DNA of 64,000 nucleotides from Kribbella pratensis (GTDB taxonomy: Bacteria; Actinomycetota; Actinomycetes; Propionibacteriales; Kribbellaceae): NCBI RefSeq assembly GCF_004366075.1, contig NZ_SODU01000004.1, positions 492,839 through 556,838 on the forward strand, in the 5' to 3' direction. The stretch's first letter is position 1. Every line of letters begins with the position of its first letter. Shown here one piece after another: positions 51,621 to 60,665 of this stretch. Position numbers and translations under genes: made by a program. The notes below the pieces were generated by a model. The model searched no databases and was not told the DNA's origin. It was given only the letters and a program-made list of their open reading frames with translations.

Positions 51621-51721
51621 GACCCAACCCACCACCAGCAAAGGGACAGCAGCGGTACCAGGGACTCAGGGCGATCGCCGTCGCCTGGGGCAGGACCGCA
51701 CCGACGACGGGCCACACCTGG

Positions 51722-51949
51722 CTACTCCACCCTGCCGTCCGGCCGACGGGCCGGTGGGACCTGCATGACCTCGATGATGTCGACGCCGAGCATGTCCAAG
51801 TGGTTGAGGATGCCGGCCAGCGCCGCCTGGTCGGCCAGGAAGCCGTGCAGAACTGTCTGCGCCGGCTCCGCATCCGCAGCCAGTGAAGGGAACGCGTCGG
51901 TCAGTTCGCGCGACAGGTTGCCATTGACCCGGATGACGTAGTGGCCCAT
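51722..51949 (-). CDS. Small conserved hypothetical protein, 75 residues
   Basis: Begins MGHYVIRVNGNLSRELTDAF and ends VDIIEVMQVPPARRPDGRVE, with AAGGGG upstream. The alternation of strands and helices suggests a small alpha/beta fold, as in ACT-like or ferredoxin-like proteins. Function unknown. Divergent from the flippase-like gene. Confidence 0.7.
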   Translation of the reverse strand: MGHYVIRVNGNLSRELTDAFPSLAADAEPAQTVLHGFLADQAALAGILNHLDMLGVDIIEVMQVPPARRPDGRVE

Positions 51950-52024
51950 GGGAACGCCCCTTTCACGGCCCGGCGCCACGACTCTGCTGCGCCTGGCGCG
52001 TCGCCGACTCCCCCGGATCGGGGG

Positions 52025-53116
52025 ATGGTCGCCGTGGTTCCGGACCGCAGGCTGGGTGACGTGGCCGAGTCCCCTCAACCGGTGCTGCCGACCGTCCCCC
52101 CGGCACCGCGAAGGATCCCGAAGCCGCTGGTACGCCTTGGCCGGGTGGTTCTCGTCGCGGTCGTGGCCTGGTTGCTGCTCCGGCTGCTCCGCGGCGTCGA
52201 CTGGCATGAGGTCGGGCATGCCCTCACCCACCTGAGCCTCTGGCAGATCGCCGTACTCCTGGTCGCGATGCTGATCCGTCGCTCGGTACTTGCCGCTCCG
52301 ATCGCGCTCTTCGTCGCCGGTCTGAGCTACCTGCGGGCGATGGTCAGCGATGTCGCCGCGGCGGCCGTCGCCACGATCGCCCCCTCTCCCGGCGACGTCG
52401 TGATCCGGCTCGCCATGTTGCGATCGTGGGGCATCGACAGTACGGACGCCGCGTCCGGACTGACCCTCGGGACCATCCTGTTCTACGTCGCCCGGCTGGG
52501 CGCACCCGTGATGGGTTTTGCCGTCTTCTGGGCGGGCCGCGAGTTCTACGCGCCCTTCGCCTGGTCCGCCTTGGTGTTCGGCGCAGGCGCCGCCGTACTC
52601 CTCGCCGGCACGCTCTATGCCTTGCGTGCCGAGCGGACCGCCGCGATGCTCGGACGCCTGCTGGGCCGGTTGATCCGCCGAGTACGCCCAGCGCGTCCAG
52701 GACCCGAGGTGTGGGAGCAGCGGCTGGTCTCGTTCCAGTCGCACAGTGCGCATCGGATGCAGCAGCGTGGCTGGCTCGCCGTACTCAGTCAACTGATCCT
52801 GATCGTCGTCGAGGCAGGCGTTCTCGTGCTCTGTCTGGCTTTCGTCGGCGTCCAGGTCGACGGCCCGGTCCTCCTGATCCTGTTCTGCAGCTTCCTGGTC
52901 ATCTATCCGCTGACCGGTCTGCCACTGATGGGCGCGGGAATTCTGGATGCGACGTACGCCGCCTTCGTCTCGAACCACAGTGCGGTCGAGGCGACGGATC
53001 TCGTGGCGGGGCTGCTGGTCTGGCGAGTCGCCGTCCAGTTCGTGCCGGTCGCCGTGGGCCTGCTCGCGATCCTCTGGTGGCGACGCTCCAGCAGCGGCAT
53101 CACCCGGATCGGGTGA
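52025..53116 (+). CDS. LPG-synthase-TM / flippase-like integral membrane protein
   Basis: 363 residues with about seven or eight membrane helices; family PF03706-like, with the typical end PLMGAGILDATYAAF and VAGLLVWRV. Relatives move or modify polyprenyl or phospholipid substrates. The start is uncertain: ATG 52025 and GTG 52061 are both possible, neither with a good ribosome site. Followed after 6 bp by the Vps62-domain gene. Confidence 0.78.
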   Translation: MVAVVPDRRLGDVAESPQPVLPTVPPAPRRIPKPLVRLGRVVLVAVVAWLLLRLLRGVDWHEVGHALTHLSLWQIAVLLVAMLIRRSVLAAPIALFVAGLSYLRAMVSDVAAAAVATIAPSPGDVVIRLAMLRSWGIDSTDAASGLTLGTILFYVARLGAPVMGFAVFWAGREFYAPFAWSALVFGAGAAVLLAGTLYALRAERTAAMLGRLLGRLIRRVRPARPGPEVWEQRLVSFQSHSAHRMQQRGWLAVLSQLILIVVEAGVLVLCLAFVGVQVDGPVLLILFCSFLVIYPLTGLPLMGAGILDATYAAFVSNHSAVEATDLVAGLLVWRVAVQFVPVAVGLLAILWWRRSSSGITRIG

Positions 53117-53122
53117 GACGCG

Positions 53123-55066
53123 GTGATCTACCGGAAGCGGGCTCTGGCACTGGCGCTGTCCGCCATGATCACCGTGGCGATCCTCTGGCACCCTGATCAC
53201 GCCGTCGCCGCGGAGGAACCGCAAGACACCGCCGCACGGATGTTGGCCGAACGGTACTCGCCCGTGGTCAGGCTCCAGGAGGACTCGGCCGACTGCGCGA
53301 ACGGCGAGCAGTTCCAGCCCACCGATGTCGAAGCTGTCCTGGGCGACCAGCAGGTCGCATTTCGCGGCCCGTGGCGACCGCCGGACCTGGTGAAGGCCCA
53401 GCCGAAGGCCAGCGACCTCGGCCTCGTGTTCCCGGGGCACTTCCTGGACTTTCCCGGCGATCCTCTTCGGCCGGGCTGCGACTATGCCGAGTGGTCCGCG
53501 CGTATCAACGCCGCGCATCCGGCGACCGTCTACGCACATGTCGCCGCAGATCCCGGGTTCCCCGGGCAGCTCTCGCTCGAATACTGGTTCTTCTACGTCT
53601 TCAACGACTACAACAACACCCACGAAGGCGACTGGGAGTCGATCCGGCTCGTGTTCGACGCGGCGACGCCTTCCGCCGCACTGACGACACACCCGACGGC
53701 GGTGGGCTTCAGCCAGCACGGCGGAGCGGAACGTGCCCGGTGGGGCGACGCGAAGCTCGAGCTCGTCGACGGGACGCATCCGGTCGTCTATCCCGCGGCA
53801 GGCTCACACGCCAACAAGTACGGCCGGCGCCTGTATCTCGGCCGCGGTTCGGAGGGCCTGGGGTGCGACGACACCACCAGGCCACAGGCCGCGATCCGGC
53901 CCCGCGTCGCCTACGTACCGATGGCCCGCACCGACTATCTGAAGCAGTATCCCTGGCTGGCCTTCGAGGGACGCTGGGGCGAACGGCAGCGGTCGTTCTT
54001 CGACGGTCCGACCGGACCGAACATGAAGACCTCCTGGACCGAGCCCATCCAGGACGCCGAGTCGACCTGGCGCGACGACAGCAACACGGTGCCGGCGGGC
54101 ACCGTGCTGGGGCCGAGCGGTACCGGCGCCTTCTGTACGGCGATCGGCACCGGATCGATCCTGCTCCGCCAGACACTCGACCGGACCTGGTTGCTCGGCC
54201 TCCTGCTCGCCGCACTGGTGGTGCTGATCTGGTTCGCGGCGAGCCGTACACGCTGGAGCGACGCCGATCCCCTTCCGGCACGGAAGCGGCGGGCCTGGGG
54301 CCAGGCGATCGTTGCCGCGCTCCGCCTGTTCCGGCGCCGACCAGGCCTGTTCGCCGGCTTCGCCACGGCCTTCGCAGTGCTCGGCCTGGTGACCGTGCTG
54401 TTGGCCAGACTGCAAACAGCCAGGCACGACGCGCCCGCCGATCTCGGCGCTCCGACCGACGATGCGACCGGTTTCTGGGCCTCGCTGGTCGCGTTGGGGG
54501 TCACGATCCTGACCATGGCGACGTACGTCGCTCTGCTCGCGGCCGTCACGGCGACGCTCGACCAACTGGATCGAGGTGTCCCGGCGACGACCGACGCCGC
54601 GCTGCGCCGGGTGGTTGCCGACCGGCGACCGCTGACCCGCGCCGCCGGGCAGTACGTCCTGGTGATCACCGTCCTCACGATCTTCGTCGCGACGATCCCC
54701 GTCGCCATCTACTACGCGGTGAGTCGGGCTTTTGCCATACCAGCCGTCCTGGCCGAGCAGTGCTCCGGCCGTACGGCGCTCAGACGCAGCCGCGTGCTGG
54801 TGAAGGGACGGTGGTGGCGAACCGCCGTACCACTGGCGATCGTCGTCGGACTCGCGCTGGCGGCCGGGCCCGTCGCGGGGATCGCGATGCTGCTCGGCAC
54901 GGACTGGCCGGCCACCTTGATCAATGTCGTGTCGTCGATCCTGTTCGCACTGGCGATGCCTGTCGCGTCCGCGGCCGTCGCGTACCTGTACTTCGACCGG
55001 GCGGTCGCCGCGCATTCACCCGGATCGGGTGAGCTGCCGCCCGTACCCCGAACCTACGCTCGATAG
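53123..55066 (+). CDS. Vps62-domain membrane protein (extracellular domain fused to multipass region)
   Basis: 647 residues. Signal sequence about 1-29 ending AVA. Residues about 40-330 form a Vps62-like domain (LSLEYWFFYVFNDYNNTHEG and DWESIRLVFD; VYPAAGSHANKY). Then a first membrane helix (about 355-375) and a multipass part to the C-terminus with RSRVLVKGRWWRTAVPL, as seen in the membrane domain of glycerophosphodiesterase-like proteins. The pairing of the two parts is unusual to me. GTG start 53123. Probably works at the cell surface with the flippase-like protein. Confidence 0.72.
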   Translation: MIYRKRALALALSAMITVAILWHPDHAVAAEEPQDTAARMLAERYSPVVRLQEDSADCANGEQFQPTDVEAVLGDQQVAFRGPWRPPDLVKAQPKASDLGLVFPGHFLDFPGDPLRPGCDYAEWSARINAAHPATVYAHVAADPGFPGQLSLEYWFFYVFNDYNNTHEGDWESIRLVFDAATPSAALTTHPTAVGFSQHGGAERARWGDAKLELVDGTHPVVYPAAGSHANKYGRRLYLGRGSEGLGCDDTTRPQAAIRPRVAYVPMARTDYLKQYPWLAFEGRWGERQRSFFDGPTGPNMKTSWTEPIQDAESTWRDDSNTVPAGTVLGPSGTGAFCTAIGTGSILLRQTLDRTWLLGLLLAALVVLIWFAASRTRWSDADPLPARKRRAWGQAIVAALRLFRRRPGLFAGFATAFAVLGLVTVLLARLQTARHDAPADLGAPTDDATGFWASLVALGVTILTMATYVALLAAVTATLDQLDRGVPATTDAALRRVVADRRPLTRAAGQYVLVITVLTIFVATIPVAIYYAVSRAFAIPAVLAEQCSGRTALRRSRVLVKGRWWRTAVPLAIVVGLALAAGPVAGIAMLLGTDWPATLINVVSSILFALAMPVASAAVAYLYFDRAVAAHSPGSGELPPVPRTYAR

Positions 55067-55090
55067 GATGAAGGGAGTGTCGAGCACGAC

Positions 55091-56200
55091 ATGCCACCGG
55101 AATCTCAAGCCCCGCCCGGTCACAGCCGCCTGCTGTGGATGGTGATCGCGGAGGGCGTGATCGTGGCCGCGCTGGTCATCGCGCTCGTGGTCGTGACCGT
55201 CCGGCGCCGCGACAGTGCCGCGGTCGCGTCGTCATCCGTCGACGCGGCGGACCCCGGTACGGCGATGTGCGCCGCGATCCCGGTCGCGAACCAGGTCCTG
55301 CCGTCGGTCGTCACGATCTCGGCTCGCCGAGGCGCCCAAGCCGGGACAGGTTCCGGGCAGATCTTCAAAGCAGGCGGGTACATCCTGACCAACGACCACG
55401 TCATCTCGGTCGCCGCAGGCGGTGGCACCGTCTCCGTCCAGTACAGCGACGGTCAGAGCTCGGACGCCGCGATCGTGGGTCGTGATCCGAGCACCGACCT
55501 GGCCGTGCTCAAGGCCGCCGACGGCGCGAAGGACTACCCGCTGATCTCCATGGGGTCGTCAGGACCGCTGCAGGTCGGCCAGCCGGTGGTGGCGCTCGGC
55601 GCTCCGCTCGGGCTGTCCAGCACCGTCACCTCCGGCATCGTCAGCGCGCTGGACCGCTACGTGCCGGTGCCGGGCGACGGGGTGACTCACCATCTCATCG
55701 GCGCGATCCAGACGGATGCGGCCATCAACCCCGGCAACAGCGGAGGCGCCCTGGTGGACTGCGCCGGGCGTCTGGTCGGCGTCAACGCCGCCATCGCCAC
55801 GGTCCCGGATGCGGCCGGTACCAGTGGCGGCGGAAGTGTCGGCCTCGGCTTCGCGATCCCGGTCGACCTGGCGAAACCGATCGCCGACCAGCTGATCCGA
55901 ACCGGGCAACCCGGCCACCCGACGACCGGCCTCCAGGTCCAGGAGATACCACCCGCGGTGGCCAAGGCCGCGGGATCCCCGACCGGGCTCTTCGTGCTCG
56001 CGGTCGACACCGGCGGCCCAGCCGCGAAGGCCGGGCTGAAGGCCGGGGACATCATCACCAGGATCGACGGCGACCCAGCCGTCAGCGCTGAGCAGATCGT
56101 CGTCGCGACGTTGACCCGTCAGGCCGGAGACGCCCTCGATCTCACCTACGAGCGGGCCGGCAAGTCCGCCACCACCACCCTCACGCTCGCCGCTCCGTAG
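55091..56200 (+). CDS. HtrA/DegP-type membrane-anchored serine protease with PDZ domain
   Basis: 369 residues. One N-terminal membrane helix (about 15-37) holds it to the outer face of the membrane. Trypsin-like triad His103 (TNDHVIS), Asp136 (STDLAVL) and Ser217 (NPGNSGGAL). A single C-terminal PDZ domain (about 270-365, GGPAAKAGLKAGDIITRIDG). Expected to degrade damaged exported proteins. 24 bp after the Vps62-domain gene. Confidence 0.92.
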   Translation: MPPESQAPPGHSRLLWMVIAEGVIVAALVIALVVVTVRRRDSAAVASSSVDAADPGTAMCAAIPVANQVLPSVVTISARRGAQAGTGSGQIFKAGGYILTNDHVISVAAGGGTVSVQYSDGQSSDAAIVGRDPSTDLAVLKAADGAKDYPLISMGSSGPLQVGQPVVALGAPLGLSSTVTSGIVSALDRYVPVPGDGVTHHLIGAIQTDAAINPGNSGGALVDCAGRLVGVNAAIATVPDAAGTSGGGSVGLGFAIPVDLAKPIADQLIRTGQPGHPTTGLQVQEIPPAVAKAAGSPTGLFVLAVDTGGPAAKAGLKAGDIITRIDGDPAVSAEQIVVATLTRQAGDALDLTYERAGKSATTTLTLAAP

Positions 56201-56203
56201 CGC

Positions 56204-57193
56204 TCAGCCCGCGGGTGGGACCGGCTGCGAGGCGAGCAGGTCCAGGCCGAGTCGACGGGCCAGGAACTGCGCCGCGAGTTGCCCTGTGACACTGTTGCCC
56301 GCCTGGTCCAGCCGCGGCCCGAAGGTTCCCAGCGCGCCCTTACCGGGTGAGACCGTCACGATGCCGCCACCGATGCCGCTCTTACCGGGAACCCCGACGT
56401 CGAGCAGCCAGTCCCCCGACGTCTCGTACAGTCCGGCGATCGTCATCACCGCCAGCGTCACCCGAGCGACATCGGAGTCGACCACGCGTTGCCGGGTCGT
56501 CGGGCACACGCCGCCGTCCGCCAGCGTCGCGCCCATCGCCGCGAGGTCCGCCGCGGTGACCGACAGGCAGCTCTGTCTGGTGTACAGCTCGGTCGCCTCG
56601 GCGGGATCCCCGGCCAGACCGTCGACACTGCGCAACAGCGCGGCGAGCGCCCGGTTCCGGTGGTTCGTCGCCAGAGCCGACGCCAGTACGTCCTCGTCCA
56701 TCACGAGCTCGCGCCCTGCGAACCGCGACAGACCGTCGACGAGGAACTGCCAGCGGTCCTCCACGGAGCCACCCGGCGTCAGGCTGGTTGTCGCGATCGC
56801 ACCGGCGTTCACCATGGGATTCGTGCGGCCGGCCGCGGACTGCTCGACCGCCTTCACCGAGTTGAACGGCAGTCCGGTCGCGTTCACACCGACGAGCTTG
56901 CGTACGGCGTCGACACCGACCGCGTCGCAGACCAGCGCGAACACGAACGGCTTGGCGACACTCATGACGGTGAACGGCCGGCGCGACTCACCCGCCTCGA
57001 ACAGCCGGCCGTCGGTGGCCGCGACACAGACTCCGAACGCGGTCGGATCAACCCGGGCCAAGGCGGGATAGACATCACTCACCGTGCCGTCGCCGACCGT
57101 ACGGAATCGCTCGTACGCCGATTGGACCAGCTCGGCGATCGTCACAGGCGCGGGCAGGCCGCCCGTCGATATGTACCGACCCGGAGCCGCCAT
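56204..57193 (-). CDS. glsA: Glutaminase
   Basis: 329 residues, the bacterial GlsA length. Ser78 and Lys81 of the SxxK motif (MSVAKPF), Asn129 in NPMVNAGAI, and the GKSGIGGGIV loop near the end. Hydrolyses glutamine to glutamate and ammonia. It starts 1 bp after the SLC13 stop, as last gene of the four-gene operon. Confidence 0.93.
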   Translation of the reverse strand: MAAPGRYISTGGLPAPVTIAELVQSAYERFRTVGDGTVSDVYPALARVDPTAFGVCVAATDGRLFEAGESRRPFTVMSVAKPFVFALVCDAVGVDAVRKLVGVNATGLPFNSVKAVEQSAAGRTNPMVNAGAIATTSLTPGGSVEDRWQFLVDGLSRFAGRELVMDEDVLASALATNHRNRALAALLRSVDGLAGDPAEATELYTRQSCLSVTAADLAAMGATLADGGVCPTTRQRVVDSDVARVTLAVMTIAGLYETSGDWLLDVGVPGKSGIGGGIVTVSPGKGALGTFGPRLDQAGNSVTGQLAAQFLARRLGLDLLASQPVPPAG

Positions 57194-57194
57194 G

Positions 57195-58991
57195 TCAGAA
57201 CGACCAGACCGACGGGATCAAGATGATTGCCGTGAGCAACCACCAGGCCATGATCGGCAGTCCCAGCTTCCAGTAGTCGGAGAAGCGATAGCCCGCCGGG
57301 CTCATGATCATCATGTTCGCCGGCGTCGAGATCGGCGTCAGCAGCGAGGCCGCACCCGCGACCGCGATCAGCATCAGCACCGGCTTGACCGACGTACCGG
57401 TGCCATGGGCCGCCGCCACCGCGATCGGCGCGACGATCAGCACTGTCGCCGTGTTGCTGACCACCTGGCCGAGCACGGCGGTCAGGACGAAGAGCGCGAG
57501 CAGCAAGAGATACGGACGACCGGGACCGACCACGTCAATGACCAGGTCGGCGATCCGGTCGGCGCCGCCGCTGGACTGGATCGCCGCCGACAACGGGATC
57601 AGGGCCCCGATCAGTACGACGATCTGCCACGAGATCGCGCGATAGGCCTGGGCCGGACGGACGACCCTGGCCAGCACCATCGCCGTAGCGGCAAGCAGAC
57701 CGGCCATCGCCGGCGGCACGAGGCCCGTCGCGAGCAGCACCACCATCGCGGCCAGGATCGCGACAGCCACCGACGCCTTCGCACCCCACGGCACGGCCTG
57801 GCGCCGGACGAGTTCGGGCGAGTCCACCAGCAGCACGTCCCGGTCGCGGGTGAGCTCGTCCAGCGCAGACCACGCACCGTGCACCAGCAGCGCGTCTCCC
57901 GGAGCCAGCTGGGTCGGCTTGTTGCCGCGGTCCTTGCCCATCCGCTGCACTGCGACGATGACCAGGTCCGGTCCGCGGTGCATCCCGGGAAAGACCGTCT
58001 CACCGACCAATGACGACCTCGGTGGGATCACCGCCTCGACCACCCCTGCCTCGCGATTCATCAGCTCGTCGAGCGGTGCCGGCGCCATGCTGACTGCGAG
58101 CCGCGAGTCGACGGTCAGGTGGCTGACCTGGTCCTTCGGGCCGGCCACGACCAGCACGTCGTCGACCGCGAGCGCAGCGTCGACGCGGTACTGACCCTCT
58201 CCGTTCTGGACGCCGACAATCGCGACCCCGGGGTACGGCGTCAGGTCGAGATCGCGCACGCCGCGGCCGAGGAACGGCGACAGTTCGCGGACACGGAGCC
58301 GGTAGAAGCCGTCAGCCCGGGCGTAGTGAAGATCGAGTGTCTCCGCGTGCAGGGCGAGGTCCACCGTCGGATGGGCGGGTCGTGCCGCCGGCAGCAGACG
58401 GGGACCGAGCAGGACCGAGATGGCTATCGTCCCGACCACCAGCGGCACTCCGACCACCGCGAACGAGAAGAACGGGAACGCGCCCTCGCCGGCATCGGCG
58501 GCCGCCTCCGACACGATGATGTTGACGGGCGTGCCGGTCAGCATCAGGAGTGCGCCCGCGCTCCCTGCGAACGTCAGCGGCATCAGCATCCGCGACGGCG
58601 GCTGGCCGATCCGGATCGCGAGCATGACCACGAGTGGCAGCAGCGCGGCGACCGCACCGTTGAGGGTGATCAGGGCCGACAGCACCGCGCACAGAGCGGT
58701 CACGGCGATCAACAACCGGGTCCGCGTGGTCCCGGCGTACCTCACGATCGTCTGCCCGGCCCAGGCGGTGACGCCGGTCGAGTCGATGCCTTCGCTCACC
58801 ACGAACAGCGTCGCGATGAAGATCACCACCGGGTCGCCGAATCCCGCGAGTACCTCGGTGAACCCGAGCACACCGGTCGCCCACAACGCCAGCGCCGTGA
58901 GTACTGCGACCACCTCGACGGGCAGCCGGTTCCACACGAACACGGCGACGGTGAGCCCGAGGATGATCAGGCTCAGCGTTCCGTCGTCCAT
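57195..58991 (-). CDS. SLC13/DASS-family transporter with two TrkA-C domains
   Basis: 598 residues. Two blocks of membrane helices flank a soluble centre with two TrkA_C-like domains (about 215-300 and 305-385). Helix-hairpin signatures MLTGTPVNIIVSEAA and LLTPISTPANMMIMSP carry the sodium-site residues. Carries dicarboxylates or amino acids such as glutamate. 9 bp after the AbgT gene. Confidence 0.9.
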   Translation of the reverse strand: MDDGTLSLIILGLTVAVFVWNRLPVEVVAVLTALALWATGVLGFTEVLAGFGDPVVIFIATLFVVSEGIDSTGVTAWAGQTIVRYAGTTRTRLLIAVTALCAVLSALITLNGAVAALLPLVVMLAIRIGQPPSRMLMPLTFAGSAGALLMLTGTPVNIIVSEAAADAGEGAFPFFSFAVVGVPLVVGTIAISVLLGPRLLPAARPAHPTVDLALHAETLDLHYARADGFYRLRVRELSPFLGRGVRDLDLTPYPGVAIVGVQNGEGQYRVDAALAVDDVLVVAGPKDQVSHLTVDSRLAVSMAPAPLDELMNREAGVVEAVIPPRSSLVGETVFPGMHRGPDLVIVAVQRMGKDRGNKPTQLAPGDALLVHGAWSALDELTRDRDVLLVDSPELVRRQAVPWGAKASVAVAILAAMVVLLATGLVPPAMAGLLAATAMVLARVVRPAQAYRAISWQIVVLIGALIPLSAAIQSSGGADRIADLVIDVVGPGRPYLLLLALFVLTAVLGQVVSNTATVLIVAPIAVAAAHGTGTSVKPVLMLIAVAGAASLLTPISTPANMMIMSPAGYRFSDYWKLGLPIMAWWLLTAIILIPSVWSF

Positions 58992-59000
58992 GACCGCTGC

Positions 59001-60665
59001 CTAACGGTGCACCGGGGCGTCCGGACCCCAGGGAATCCCGATGGCGTACCACGCGACGTAGAACAGCGTCCACGTCACCAGAACGATGCCGGTGTAGGGC
59101 AGCATCATCGACACCACGGTGCCGATCCCCGCCTTCTTCCGGTACCGCTGGCACACGAGCACGATGAACGGCAGGTAGACCATCAGCGGGGTGATCACGT
59201 TGGCCGGCCCGTCGCCGACGCGGTACGCCGCGATCACGGTCTGCGGCGCGATGCCGAGACGGTAGAACAGCGGCACGAAGATCGGCGCCAGGATCGCCCA
59301 CTTCGGGATCACGCCCGGCATGATCAGGTCGATGACGAAGACGAGCAGGATGAAACCGATCAGCAACGGCAGGGCGCCGATGTCGGCCCGCTCCAGCAGG
59401 TCGGCCAGCCCGGTCGCCGCCAGTGTCGAGATGTTCGTGTAGTTGAAGTAGGCAATGAACTGGGCGATCAGCAGCATCAGGAAGATCAGTCCGCCGAGGC
59501 CGTTGAAGGTCTTCACGATCGCGTTGATGACGTTCGTGCTGCCGGTCAGTGACTTCGCGCCGCGGCCGTACCCGAGACCGGCCGCGAGGAACAGCATCGA
59601 GATGATGAAGAGCAGGCTGCTCATGAACGGCGACGACCCGAAGATCTCACCGGTGTCGGGGTTGCGCAGCGGCGCGCCGGGAATGAACGTCAGCGCCGAC
59701 ACGACGGCGACGGCTCCGAGCAGGTAGTACACCGACCACCGCAGCCCGCGCGACTCCAGCGCCATCTCCTCCTCGCTCGGCTGGTGATCGACCGGTGCGT
59801 CGGACGGCGCCTCGGCCGGGTCGTACTTGCCGAGCCTGGGCTCCAGCAACCGCTCGGTGATCACGGTCATCACCAGTGCGCAGAACAGCGTGGCGGCGAT
59901 GCTGAAGAAGAAGTTGTGGGTGACGTTCAGGTGGACGTCGGGCGCGACCAGCGCCACCGTCTCGTTGGTCACCTCGGTGATGATGCCGTCCGCCGGCGTG
60001 ATCAGGATGTTGACGAAGAACGCCGCGCTCACCCCGGCGTACGCCGCTGCGATGCCGGCCAGCGGATGCCGGCCGAGGGAGGCGAACGCGGCCGCGCCCA
60101 ACGGGATCAGGACCAGGTAGCCGGCATCGGAGGCGACACTGGAGATACCGCCCAGCAGAACGATGATGAAGGTGATCAGGCCCTTGGGAGCAACCTTCAC
60201 CATCTTGCGGATCAGGGCGGCGATCAAGCCGGCCTCCTCCGCGACCCCGACGCCGATCATCGCGACCAGGATGACGGCGACCACACCGAAGTCGTTGAAG
60301 TTCTGGACGGCGGTGGTGAAGATGAACCGGATCCCGTCACCGGTCAGCAGACTCTCTGCCGTGATGGTCTCGTGGTGGATCTTGAAGTCCGGTACGGCGG
60401 GCGCCGGAGGGGCATCGTTGCCCGGGACACTGCTCCCCTGCGGGTACTCGGGTGCGACCTGGACCGTCGCCGGTTCGGCGACCTCGGTGGTCACGCTGGT
60501 CCCGGCCCAGGACAAGATCTGGGACAGCACGATGACGATGAAGATCAGCGCGAGGAAGATCAACGCCGGGTGCGGAACCTTGTTCCCGGCGCGCTCGATT
60601 CCGTCGAGGACCCGCTGCATCGCGCTCGGTTTCGCGTGCTTCTCCGCGGCCGCCTTCGCGTTCAT
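59001..60665 (-). CDS. abgT: AbgT-family transporter
   Basis: 554 residues with about 11-13 membrane helices. PHPALIFLALIFIVIVLSQI, SDAGYLVLIPLGAAAF and the hairpin MPGVIPKWAILAPIFVPLFY are characteristic. Family members import p-aminobenzoyl-glutamate or export sulfonamides. Its start overlaps the aminopeptidase stop by 4 bp. Chosen start ATG 60665. Confidence 0.92.
   Translation of the reverse strand: MNAKAAAEKHAKPSAMQRVLDGIERAGNKVPHPALIFLALIFIVIVLSQILSWAGTSVTTEVAEPATVQVAPEYPQGSSVPGNDAPPAPAVPDFKIHHETITAESLLTGDGIRFIFTTAVQNFNDFGVVAVILVAMIGVGVAEEAGLIAALIRKMVKVAPKGLITFIIVLLGGISSVASDAGYLVLIPLGAAAFASLGRHPLAGIAAAYAGVSAAFFVNILITPADGIITEVTNETVALVAPDVHLNVTHNFFFSIAATLFCALVMTVITERLLEPRLGKYDPAEAPSDAPVDHQPSEEEMALESRGLRWSVYYLLGAVAVVSALTFIPGAPLRNPDTGEIFGSSPFMSSLLFIISMLFLAAGLGYGRGAKSLTGSTNVINAIVKTFNGLGGLIFLMLLIAQFIAYFNYTNISTLAATGLADLLERADIGALPLLIGFILLVFVIDLIMPGVIPKWAILAPIFVPLFYRLGIAPQTVIAAYRVGDGPANVITPLMVYLPFIVLVCQRYRKKAGIGTVVSMMLPYTGIVLVTWTLFYVAWYAIGIPWGPDAPVHR

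Larger units (their letters stand above)
51487..51721. other. Intergenic region with strong hairpin and short tandem repeat
   Basis: 235 bp between convergent stops. A perfect 11-bp stem GGTCGCGCGCG (51551-51561) / CGCGCGCGACC (51575-51585) with a 13-nt loop is a likely terminator. The 10-bp unit AATCATCTCC follows three times (51591-51620). No gene is seen. Confidence 0.75.
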
